Assembly (NCBI RefSeq): GCF_022558445.1
Contig: NZ_CP054699.1
Coordinates: 2,496,001-2,560,000, forward strand
Length of the DNA: 64,000 nucleotides
Reading direction: 5' to 3'
Origin: Candidatus Contubernalis alkalaceticus
Lineage (GTDB): Bacteria; Bacillota; Dethiobacteria; SKNC01
In this document: positions 1-6,070 of the stretch, piece after piece
Position numbering within the stretch: position 1 is the stretch's first letter
Layout of the letters: the number at the start of each line of letters is the position of its first letter
Notes under the pieces: model-generated
The model's database searches: none
The model's input: the letters and a program-made list of their open reading frames with translations, nothing else
What the model was told of the DNA's origin: nothing
Translations under genes and position numbers: made by a program

Positions 1-408
1 CATACTGTAAAATTGTGTTCCATATTTTTCTATAAGTCCGGGAACATTGCTGCTTTTGCAGGACATACAAGTGGCTCCTGGTTTGGGACGCCCAATGTGT
101 TTCACATCTTCCAAAGCATATACATGGCCCCTGGAACGTAAATATTCCTTGCTGAACCCATAACCTTCGTAAATGGTTTTTAATTGGGGGTACAGTTCCA
201 AATAGTCAATAGGAACAGAACCCCGGTATACAGTAGAATTCATTTCAGAGTTTTTCAAGTAGGATGCATATTGGTCTGGATACGCTTCTCCCCAAACAGC
301 CGGATCAGGTTCACCTGAGGGAATTCCCTGGGGTTGAACCTGACAACCCCATAAAAACAGCCCATACATAGATAACAAACATACCAGGCCAATAACCATT
401 TTTCTCAA
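1..408 (-). CDS. nrfA: NrfA ammonia-forming cytochrome c nitrite reductase, N-terminal part (runs off the window edge)
   Basis: Only about 136 N-terminal codons are inside the window. The product would reduce nitrite to ammonium with six electrons, outside the membrane. The translation holds G-A-T-C-M-S-C-K-S-S-N-V-P near residue 121; a CxxCK heme motif is the hallmark of the active-site heme of NrfA. The first 22 residues form a hydrophobic signal ending in L-W-G-C, suggesting a lipoprotein anchor as in Gram-positive NrfA. A TTG start at 408 sits 8 nt after GAGGTAGAG; an ATG at 399 is the alternative. No nrfH-like tetraheme quinol oxidase gene lies upstream; a cupin gene does. The hcp and Rrf2 genes nearby fit a nitrogen-oxide stress block. 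Confidence 0.85.
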   Translation of the reverse strand, partial: MRKMVIGLVCLLSMYGLFLWGCQVQPQGIPSGEPDPAVWGEAYPDQYASYLKNSEMNSTVYRGSVPIDYLELYPQLKTIYEGYGFSKEYLRSRGHVYALEDVKHIGRPKPGATCMSCKSSNVPGLIEKYGTQFYSM

Positions 409-547
409 TGGCTCTACCTCCTCAAAAAATTTCTTTGCTTACCATTGAACTTGTTTAATGAATTCGAGACCCCATAATTATATCCTTTATTTTGTGGTTA
501 ACAAGATAGTAAGTAGCAGAAAAAAACCTTCTAAAATGGTAATAAAG

Positions 548-871
548 TTATCTTTTCATATCCTTGGGATTAGGAGCCTTAACCACAAAAAACTCAAGAA
601 TGTCCTCAGAAAAGTTTCTCACATCCATCTTAACATTATAGGGAATATTTATAATATCCCCTTCTTCATATTGATGAAAATCCTGATCATCCAAAGCGAT
701 GGACATCTTCCCATTAATAATAATCATATATACATTGGAATTTGATAAGTGTACAGGTAGTCCAGCGTCTTTTAATAAAGTCATATGGTTTATTACGACG
801 TTATTATCGTCAACAATCTTCTCTATCTTCTTTTCACTGACCTTTGTATATGTAAATCTTTTCTCCAACAA
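548..871 (-). CDS. Small single-domain cupin protein
   Basis: This 107-residue protein has the alternating beta-strand pattern of a cupin barrel: a strand with I-I-I-N-G-K around residues 50-55, then Y-E-E-G-D-I-I-N-I-P, which matches the G-D-x-x-x-x-P part of cupin motif 1/2. The usual metal-binding HxH is not obvious (L-P-V-H-L-S-N only), so metal binding is unsure. Substrate is unknown. The start is a TTG at 871 (or the next codon, TTG 868) preceded by GGAAGAAGGG; no in-frame ATG lies between it and the upstream stop. It lies directly upstream of nrfA in the same direction, 139 nt apart, so a role near nitrite metabolism is possible but not shown. Confidence 0.6.
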   Translation of the reverse strand: MLEKRFTYTKVSEKKIEKIVDDNNVVINHMTLLKDAGLPVHLSNSNVYMIIINGKMSIALDDQDFHQYEEGDIINIPYNVKMDVRNFSEDILEFFVVKAPNPKDMKR

Positions 872-920
872 TTCAAGCCCTTCTTCCTTAACATATTCTT
901 AATAAATATTAAAATTTTTG

Positions 921-956
921 TTTTCTCTCCTCAGGCATAGACCGGAGGAGAGAAAA
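921..956. repeat. Perfect 12-bp inverted repeat downstream of hcp
   Basis: TTTTCTCTCCTC (921-932) and GAGGAGAGAAAA (945-956) form a perfect stem with a 12-nt loop. On the minus strand it lies 69 nt after the hcp stop, where a terminator is expected, but no run of T follows the stem, so intrinsic termination is uncertain. It may stabilise the hcp mRNA end instead. Confidence 0.5.
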
Positions 957-1024
957 GTGAGAGCTCCTTGGGGGGAACAGGTTATAAGATGATAAATTAA
1001 GTTAAGTCCTTTTAAATACACCTA

Positions 1025-2653
1025 TCAGGCCAGTAATTCAGCCAGGTCTTCATCAGCAGTTTTAATGGGCTGAATATTGAAGTTTTTAACCAGGACATCC
1101 AGCACGTTGGGTGTAACAAAGGCTGGCAGGCTGGGGCCCAGGCGGATGTTTTTAACATTTAAATGCAGCAGTGTAAGCAGAATGGCACAGGCTTTCTGCT
1201 CATACCAGGACAGGACCATGGATAGAGGGAGATCGTTAATTCCACAATCAAAAGCTCCCGCTAAGGCTGTCGCCACCTTGATGGCAGAATAAGCATCGTT
1301 ACACTGACCCATATCCAGCAGCCTGGGGATGCCGCCGATATCACCCAGTTTCTTATCAAAGAAACGGAATTTACCGCAGGCCAGGGTCAGGATAATAGTA
1401 TTATCTGGCGCTTTCTCAACAAATTCAGTATAATAGCTGCGGCCGGGTTTGGCCCCATCACATCCCCCCACCAGGAAGAAATGCTTAATGTCACCGTTTT
1501 TAACCGCTTCAATTACTTTGTCTGCTACACCCAGTACCGCATTGTGCCCAAAGCCCACCAGGACACTACCTTTATCCTCATCCTGAGAGAAACCAGGCAT
1601 TTTCAAGGCCTTTTCAATGGCAGGGGTAAAGTCTTCATTTTCAATATGATTGAGGCCGGGCCAGCCAACTGTCCCCACGGTAAAGATACTTTCTAGATAA
1701 GAATCCTTGGGCTTCTGGATACAGTTAGTAGTCATAACAATGGATCCGGGAAAATCAGCAAATTCATTCTTCTGATTCTGCCAGGCTGTTCCGTAGTGCC
1801 CATAAAAATGTCCATATTTTTTTAATTCCGGATAACCGTGGGTGGGAAGCATTTCGCCATGAGTATAAATATTGATTCCCTTCCCTTCAGTCTGCTGAAG
1901 CAGAGCCTCCAGATCTTTCAGGTCATGCCCTGAAACCAGTATACATTTTCCCTTCTTATGACCCAGGGGTACTTCGGTAGGAACAGGTTGACCGTATTTA
2001 ACCGTATTGGCTTTATCCAGCAGTTCCATAGCGATTAAGTTGACCTCTCCACATTTAAGGGCAAAACCTACCCAATCCTCTAAACCCAGGTTCCTATCAC
2101 CCATGGCCGAAAGGGCCTGGTGGATATAGGCATAAACCCTATCGTCCTCTTGACCCAGAAGTTCGGCATGATGCGCATAAGCTGCTACCCCTTTAATCCC
2201 AAACAAAGTGGTCAGCTGCAGGGATTTAATATCTTCCCCGGCACCATGGTCCACCGGCAGGCCCAATTCTTCTCCCTGTTTTATTAGCCCCTCCATTTCA
2301 GCCGCAGGTTTCAGCTTGGAAGCAGGATCTGAAAAATCAACAATCCCCCCGGCAGCACTGATCTCATCCTTAATGCCAGTAGTCAATTCAACACAGTAGT
2401 TAATATATTCCTGAAATCTTTTAGGGTCAAAGTTAACATTGGTAAGAGTGGTAAACAAAGCTTTGGTAGTAAACCGGTTAACCTCCTGGTTGACCACACC
2501 TTTTTGACGTCCTTCATTAGCATATATAGAAAGACCCTTGACAGCATAGATTAGAAGGTCCTGCAGCGCTGCTACCTCCGGCTTCTTACCACAGACTCCC
2601 GATACCGTACACCCTGTACCTTTGGCCGTCTGTTCACATTGATTACAAAACAT
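1025..2653 (-). CDS. hcp: Hybrid cluster protein (hydroxylamine reductase / NO reductase, class I)
   Basis: Hcp is a cytosolic iron-sulfur-oxygen protein that reduces hydroxylamine and, at low concentration, nitric oxide, and has been tied to protein S-nitrosylation. The 542-residue length is normal for the short class. The N-terminal cubane cysteines are C3, C6, C15 and C21 (Cx2Cx8Cx5C, class I spacing). Hybrid-cluster ligands are visible in order: Y-T-H-G-E-M-L-P (His, Glu), T-T-N-C-I, V-G-G-C-D-G, L-A-C-G-K, G-Q-C-N-D and W-Y-E-Q-K-A-C. The start is an ATG with AAAGGAGAGG 6 nt upstream. An Rrf2 regulator with a cysteine cluster lies 203 nt upstream in the same direction and is the likely controller. 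nrfA further on suggests joint nitrite and NO handling. Confidence 0.97.
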   Translation of the reverse strand: MFCNQCEQTAKGTGCTVSGVCGKKPEVAALQDLLIYAVKGLSIYANEGRQKGVVNQEVNRFTTKALFTTLTNVNFDPKRFQEYINYCVELTTGIKDEISAAGGIVDFSDPASKLKPAAEMEGLIKQGEELGLPVDHGAGEDIKSLQLTTLFGIKGVAAYAHHAELLGQEDDRVYAYIHQALSAMGDRNLGLEDWVGFALKCGEVNLIAMELLDKANTVKYGQPVPTEVPLGHKKGKCILVSGHDLKDLEALLQQTEGKGINIYTHGEMLPTHGYPELKKYGHFYGHYGTAWQNQKNEFADFPGSIVMTTNCIQKPKDSYLESIFTVGTVGWPGLNHIENEDFTPAIEKALKMPGFSQDEDKGSVLVGFGHNAVLGVADKVIEAVKNGDIKHFFLVGGCDGAKPGRSYYTEFVEKAPDNTIILTLACGKFRFFDKKLGDIGGIPRLLDMGQCNDAYSAIKVATALAGAFDCGINDLPLSMVLSWYEQKACAILLTLLHLNVKNIRLGPSLPAFVTPNVLDVLVKNFNIQPIKTADEDLAELLA

Positions 2654-2691
2654 TTAAATCCTCTCCTTTTTTTATAGTTAGCAAACAATAA

Positions 2692-2746
2692 TTGTAAACA
2701 TAACACTAAAACTTTAAAGCGTTGTTATAACTTTTTTCGTTTACAA
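2692..2746. promoter_or_regulatory. Candidate operator: inverted TTGTAAAC / GTTTACAA pair upstream of hcp
   Basis: TTGTAAAC (2692-2699) and GTTTACAA (2739-2746) are perfect 8-bp inverted copies 39 nt apart in the AT-rich hcp promoter region. Nothing shows which protein would bind; the adjacent Rrf2 regulator is the obvious candidate. The pair could be chance in AT-rich DNA. Confidence 0.3.
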
Positions 2747-2856
2747 AAATAATTAATAATATTGGGTTAGATGCCACCTCCTACTATTTAGGCATTTTAG
2801 ACCTTTTTAGTCTCCAAGAGTTTAAAAAAACTCTGTAGTTATACCCATTTTCCTTT

Positions 2857-3270
2857 CTAATTCCCAATTTTTCCCCTTACAATATCCAACAGGCTCTCTC
2901 GACTTAATTCTTTTATCATTGCTTGCTGGGCCCGCAGCAGTATACACCTGACCCCACAGTTGGCCTTATTTGGACAAACATCCCCATCCCCCAGGCAGAC
3001 ATTTAGGGCTACTTTCCCTTCCACCGCCGTTAAAACATCTGCAATTGTGATTTTCTCCGGGACTACCAAAAGACCAACTCCCCCCTGGCTGCCCCTCTGA
3101 GTCTTTACCAGGCCGGCCCTGGCCAACAATTGAATTGTCTTTTTTAAAAAAACCTCGGGGATATTCTGATGTTCGGAAATAATGTGGGTGCTCAATAGTT
3201 GACCGTAAGGAACACTAGCCAACTCCAGCAAAGTACGAACCGCATACTCCGTCTGACGAGTAATCTGCAT
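2857..3270 (-). CDS. Rrf2/NsrR-like iron-sulfur transcriptional regulator
   Basis: This 137-residue protein starts M-Q-I-T-R-Q-T-E-Y-A-V-R, the classic Rrf2 family opening, followed by the winged helix with L-L-A-R-A-G-L-V-K-T-Q-R-G-S-Q-G-G near residues 48-65. The cysteine cluster C-L-G-D-G-D-V-C-P-N-K-A-N-C-G-V-R-C (residues ~92-109) can hold an Fe-S cluster, as in NsrR (nitric oxide) and IscR. It is followed by hcp in the same direction, and nrfA lies beyond, so I infer an NO or nitrite sensor. The number and spacing of cysteines do not fit one subfamily cleanly; a cysteine-biosynthesis or iscR type cannot be excluded. The start ATG has GGGGAGAAG upstream. Confidence 0.9.
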   Translation of the reverse strand: MQITRQTEYAVRTLLELASVPYGQLLSTHIISEHQNIPEVFLKKTIQLLARAGLVKTQRGSQGGVGLLVVPEKITIADVLTAVEGKVALNVCLGDGDVCPNKANCGVRCILLRAQQAMIKELSRESLLDIVRGKIGN

Positions 3271-3397
3271 TTTCTTCTCCCCTTAAATAGGACTATTTTC
3301 ATCTACTTTATCTATATTCTACATCTTAAAAAGAATTCCTTCTTCAAATTAAATATTTTAAAAAAAAATTTTAGCAAGGGCAAGTGCTAGGGACTGC

Positions 3398-3486
3398 CAG
3401 GGGGACAGTTCTCTTGACAAACTTCAAAAAAGTTGCCAAGAGAACTGTCCCCCTGACAACCTTGTCAGAAGAACCGTCCCCCTGGC
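3398..3486. repeat. REP-like palindromic element with three GGGGGAC arms
   Basis: CAGGGGGACAGTTCTCTTG (3398-3416) and its exact reverse complement (3437-3455) form a 19-bp hairpin whose stem continues into AACTT/AAGTT. A third arm at about 3466-3486 (GAAGAACCGTCCCCCTGGC at its end) is a near copy of the second and could pair with the first instead. The intergenic position downstream of the HesB-like gene, long G-rich palindrome and imperfect extra arm are typical of REP/BIME elements. A related but diverged palindrome lies at 63796-63830. Confidence 0.75.
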
Positions 3487-3521
3487 ATGGGACAAGAGAG
3501 ATATTATAACTAAAAATTTTA

Positions 3522-3785
3522 TTATTGAGAGGTAATAGTCAAACCGCTATTTTGAAAATCCAGTTTTTGTTTTTGCAGTTTGTCATAAGCTCCGGGGTCT
3601 AAAATTATTGATATACTGTCCAATGATATTTCTAAATCATCCTCTTTTTTTGTCTCTTCCAGAGACATGCCATAGCGGACTGAACCTCCTCATCCCATAC
3701 CACTTATATAAATTCTAACAAACTGGTCATCTTTGGTTAAATAATTTTTGAGCTCTTCTACAGCCTTCTCGGTAACCTTTAACAT
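3522..3785 (-). CDS. HesB/IscA-like selenoprotein (in-frame TGA read as selenocysteine at residue 32)
   Basis: Reading from an ATG at 3785 (SD AAGGAGATGATAC) gives 87 residues to TAA at 3524-3522 if the TGA at 3692-3690 is decoded. The sequence V-R-I-Y-I-S-G-M-G-U-G-G-S aligns with the first Fe-S-binding cysteine region of IscA/HesB proteins (G-G-C-S-G), so U32 sits exactly where the conserved Cys is expected. The coding pattern continues in frame after the TGA (D-P-G-A-Y-D-K-L). The C-terminal CxC of true IscA is absent. HesB-like selenoproteins are a described prokaryotic family. A GTCTCT-GGA-AGAGAC hairpin begins 23 nt after the TGA. Ordinary gene callers split or lose this gene. A CsoR-type operator overlaps its promoter. 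Function is probably metal or persulfide handling, not proven. Confidence 0.85.
3652..3689 (-). promoter_or_regulatory. Bacterial SECIS-like hairpin after the Sec TGA
   Basis: On the minus strand, 23 nt after the TGA, six perfect base pairs (GTCTCT/AGAGAC, 3652-3666) close a 3-nt loop GGA. The loop lies 29 nt from the TGA and begins with G, inside the distance and loop rules known for bacterial SECIS elements that recruit SelB. The hairpin is inside the coding sequence, as usual in bacteria. Confidence 0.7.
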
Positions 3786-3808
3786 AACGTATCATCTCCT
3801 TTTCAAAT

Positions 3809-3829
3809 ATACCCCCTATGGGTATTATA
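3809..3829 (-). promoter_or_regulatory. CsoR-type operator overlapping the -10 box of the HesB-like selenoprotein gene
   Basis: ATACCC-CCTAT-GGGTAT (3809-3825) is a 6-5-6 inverted repeat of the kind bound by CsoR-family repressors; the Bacillus copZA operator has the same arms as I recall it. On the minus strand a perfect TATAAT (3829-3824) overlaps its edge, 39 nt upstream of the start codon, so binding would block transcription. The -35 region is poor (TTCCCT at 17 nt). A csoR gene lies at 33985-34254. Confidence 0.65.
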
Positions 3830-3954
3830 TCACAGGATTCTCCTCAAGGGAATAATTTTTATTATTTGTTATTTTTTTTTAATAGATACCATTTATCCCA
3901 AAGAGGAGTCCCCTTTAATTATAACAAGCACTGATTTTCATTATTAATATAAGC

Positions 3955-3979
3955 AAAAAGCTGCCTATCAACAGGCAGC
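3955..3979 (-). terminator. Intrinsic terminator of the SurA-N protein gene
   Basis: On the minus strand GCTGCCT-GTTGAT-AGGCAGC (3979-3960) is followed by TTTTTG. It lies 76 nt after the stop of the gene at 4055-4783. Confidence 0.85.
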
Positions 3980-4054
3980 AAAGTAATTGGAAAACCATTT
4001 TAAAAATATTACATTAATTTAAAAAGCTCTAATGTTATAATTTCTTTACAGGTT

Positions 4055-4783
4055 CTACAAAAGAATCTTGATCTCGCTATCTTCCCTAATTTTATTCATC
4101 AACAATTTTACAACTTCATCATGCTTCTGCCATCTTAATTCTTCCTCCAGTTCTTGCTGAACCTCTTCATAATCCGGCATATCTTGATATTGAGAACTGT
4201 AAAGAGAATACAGGGTTTCAATTTCTTCCGGGGAAACCTCCAACTCTTTGGGGTCTACCCTCTCCATATATTCTTCTAAATACTGGTAATATAACAGCTG
4301 CTCCTCAATGAGTGTCTTGAAATCCTCCAGAGTCAGGTTCATATCTGCCAGCTGTGACACTAACTGCTCCTCATTTTCAAAAAGGGAAACCGTTTCTTCA
4401 TATTCCTCCTGGATCTCTTCCTGATTTACCTGCATATTTTCCTCACGAGCCTTCTGAATGACCAGCTTTTGATTAATAAGGTCCTCCAAAACAAAATACT
4501 CCAACTGCTGTAATAATTCCTGAGACTCTCTACTCCTTAAATCGATACCCTGCATTTCATAAGAAGCTTTTGTCTGTTCCAACTGCAAAGTATAATCACG
4601 CCTGATAATTTCCTCACCGTTTACTAGAGCCACCACATCATCTGGAGATGTGGCCGCTGCCCGGCCATCCCTAATAACGTCAAACAATCCATAGGCGGCA
4701 CTTAAAACAAGTCCCAAAACCAGGGAAAGAGCAAGGACAATGTAGATAACCTTATTTAAGGTACTTTTCTTATTTTTCATCAT
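4055..4783 (-). CDS. Membrane-anchored SurA N-terminal domain protein (PrsA-like foldase without PPIase domain)
   Basis: The 242-residue protein has a positively charged N-terminus, one membrane segment at about residues 12-33, then an extracytoplasmic part. V-A-L-V-N-G-E-E-I-I-R-R-D-Y (about residues 52-65) is the opening of SurA/PrsA N-terminal chaperone domains. The remainder is charged, glutamate-rich and helical (E-E-I-Q-E-E-Y-E-E-T). There is no parvulin or cyclophilin domain and no lipobox cysteine, so it would act as a holdase for secreted proteins rather than an isomerase. The ATG follows AAAGGAG by 8 nt. A cyclophilin gene lies upstream in the same direction but an independent terminator and a repeat separate them. 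Confidence 0.8.
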   Translation of the reverse strand: MMKNKKSTLNKVIYIVLALSLVLGLVLSAAYGLFDVIRDGRAAATSPDDVVALVNGEEIIRRDYTLQLEQTKASYEMQGIDLRSRESQELLQQLEYFVLEDLINQKLVIQKAREENMQVNQEEIQEEYEETVSLFENEEQLVSQLADMNLTLEDFKTLIEEQLLYYQYLEEYMERVDPKELEVSPEEIETLYSLYSSQYQDMPDYEEVQQELEEELRWQKHDEVVKLLMNKIREDSEIKILL

Positions 4784-4800
4784 ATAAGTTTCTCCTTTTC

Positions 4801-4836
4801 ATAATATATACCAATTTAATAATATATACCAATTTA
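4801..4836. repeat. Two exact tandem copies of an 18-bp AT-rich unit
   Basis: ATAATATATACCAATTTA occurs at 4801-4818 and again at 4819-4836 with no mismatch, just upstream of the SurA-N gene SD. It is a recent tandem duplication and may alter promoter spacing. Confidence 0.9.
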
Positions 4837-4973
4837 TTCTTGTTTTCTCACACATATTCGTGTATCAGGAAGACAATAATTAACCCTTCTTTTCGAAAAA
4901 GTAAATTGACATTGTCCCTATTATAACATGGAGAGAAATAGCTCTCAACTAAGAATAGTCTTTAAAGGATATT

Positions 4974-5002
4974 AAAAAATCCCTATAAATGATTCTTTAG
5001 GG
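4974..5002 (-). terminator. Weak intrinsic terminator downstream of the cyclophilin gene
   Basis: On the minus strand CCCTAAA...TTTATAGGG (5002-4981) is followed by ATTTTTT. It would stop transcripts from the cyclophilin gene after they pass the hairpin repeat at 5024-5153. Confidence 0.6.
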
Positions 5003-5023
5003 ACTTTCGAATATTGCTATTTA

Positions 5024-5153
5024 TTTTTATCTCTTTTTTTTAGGTTATAAGACCCCCACCTCTAAGCGTTGGCGTAGGTGGGGGGTCTTAATCAGGTGGA
5101 GTAGAGTCTCCACCTGATTCCCCGATTTTTTTAGCTTGCTGAAACGAGTTACT
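5024..5153 (+). repeat. Dispersed 130-bp double-hairpin repeat, copy 1
   Basis: This copy holds two hairpins: AAGACCCCCACCT...AGGTGGGGGGTCTT (about 5049-5089) with the loop CTAAGCGTTGGCGT, then AATCAGGTGGAG-tagagt-CTCCACCTGATT (about 5090-5119). A T-rich leader (TTTTTATCTC) precedes and CCCCGATTTTTTTAGCTTGCTG follows. The reverse complement of 36785-36914 is a diverged copy over the whole length. The structure looks like a non-autonomous hairpin-ended element (IS200/IS605-derived or MITE-like), but no transposase gene is in the window. Confidence 0.85.
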
Positions 5154-5178
5154 ACTATAGTTTTAGATTTCCATAATA

Positions 5179-5700
5179 TTAACTGATTATTTCCGGTTCA
5201 CCATAATCCACTCCATAAGTGTCCACTTTAATGGATTTAATCACCTGGGATTCCAAAGGTTTATCCTGCTGATTTCTTTTAACTACCACAATTCTATCAG
5301 CTTCCTCCATACCCTCTGTCACTGTGCCAAAGGCTGCATACTGTCCGTCTAGATGAGGAGTATCAGCTACAGTAATAAAAAATTGTGAGCCAGCAGAATT
5401 GGGTGACATAGAACGGGCCATGGAAATAGTACCTTTGCTGTGCTTCAGGTGGTTAGGAAAGTTGTTAGCGGTAAATTCCCCCTTAATAGCATACCCGGGG
5501 TTTCCAGTACCCTGGCCCTGTGGACAGCCCCCTTGAATCATAAAGCCCGGTATGACCCGGTGAAAAATCAACCCATCATAATACCCCTTTTGAGACAGGT
5601 TGATAAAATTTTTCACGGTATTTGGAGCATTTTCGGGATCCAGTTCCACCTTAATCACTCCGCCACCTTCCATTTCTATTTCTGCCACTGGATTAGTCAT
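5179..5700 (-). CDS. Cyclophilin-type peptidyl-prolyl cis-trans isomerase
   Basis: The 173-residue protein catalyses cis-trans isomerisation of prolyl peptide bonds during folding. It is a single cyclophilin domain without signal peptide, so cytosolic. Catalytic and binding residues are visible in F-H-R-V-I-P-G-F-M-I-Q-G-G (Arg, Phe, Gln; residues ~46-58), S-Q-F-F-I-T (about 103-108) and Y-A-A-F-G-T-V (about 120-126). The start ATG has AAAGGAGGAAATTTAACG upstream. The gene stands alone: no gene lies within 290 nt upstream on its strand, and a terminator plus repeat follows. It complements the SurA-N chaperone gene downstream. Confidence 0.95.
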   Translation of the reverse strand: MTNPVAEIEMEGGGVIKVELDPENAPNTVKNFINLSQKGYYDGLIFHRVIPGFMIQGGCPQGQGTGNPGYAIKGEFTANNFPNHLKHSKGTISMARSMSPNSAGSQFFITVADTPHLDGQYAAFGTVTEGMEEADRIVVVKRNQQDKPLESQVIKSIKVDTYGVDYGEPEIIS

Positions 5701-5972
5701 CGTTAAATTTCCTCCTTTTTTTGTTTTTTTAATTTATAACAAGAGATGAATTCTTCTTTCCGGCCATAATTAGTTGTCCTATAAAAGTTAATATGTTCAT
5801 CTTTTTCTATTTTTAATTATATGAAACAATCTACTTTTTCCCACAACATAATACTTATAAACTGCTAACCTAAATAATTATAATTTCATTTTTAATAAGG
5901 TATTTCCTTCTCTTTCAGAGAAAATGTTGAATCTAAAATTAAAAAATAATCACTAAATCGATTTAACTATCT

Positions 5973-6008
5973 TTTAAATGAAAGTAATTATTTAAATGAA
6001 AGTAATTA
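5973..6008. repeat. Two exact tandem copies of an 18-bp unit
   Basis: TTTAAATGAAAGTAATTA occurs at 5973-5990 and 5991-6008 without mismatch, ending 1 bp before the -35 box of the M23 gene promoter. It is a second 18-bp tandem duplication within 1.2 kb of the one at 4801-4836, with an unrelated unit. Confidence 0.9.
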
Positions 6009-6009
6009 T

Positions 6010-6038
6010 TTGTAATAAAGAAAAAAATTTGCTACAAT
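6010..6038 (+). promoter_or_regulatory. Housekeeping-type promoter of the M23 peptidase gene
   Basis: TTGTAA (6010-6015), a 17-nt spacer and TACAAT (6033-6038) match a sigma-A promoter. Transcription would start near 6045, before the GGGAGG SD and ATG at 6071. Confidence 0.75.
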
Positions 6039-6070
6039 GTAGTGAGAAGGTGAAAAGGGAGGAAAACTAT

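Larger units (their letters stand above)
5701..6070. other. 370-bp divergent intergenic region
   Basis: This AT-rich stretch separates the minus-strand cyclophilin gene from the plus-strand M23 peptidase gene. It holds the cyclophilin SD, a tandem 18-bp duplication (5973-6008) and a good plus-strand promoter (6010-6038). I see no gene in the rest; an ATG at 5996 in the M23 frame lies upstream of that promoter's -35 box and so should not be the start. Confidence 0.7.

Noticed and set aside
921-956. Certain terminator for hcp
   Set aside because: The stem is perfect but no T-run follows on the minus strand, so it is listed only as an inverted repeat.
3690-3692. TGA as an ordinary stop, making the HesB-like gene a pseudogene
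   Set aside because: The TGA sits at the family's conserved cysteine, the frame stays family-like after it, and a SECIS-like hairpin follows at the right distance.
5996-6070. Earlier start for the M23 peptidase
   Set aside because: It lies upstream of the -35 box of a good promoter and would bury the lipoprotein signal; ATG 6071 has a strong SD.
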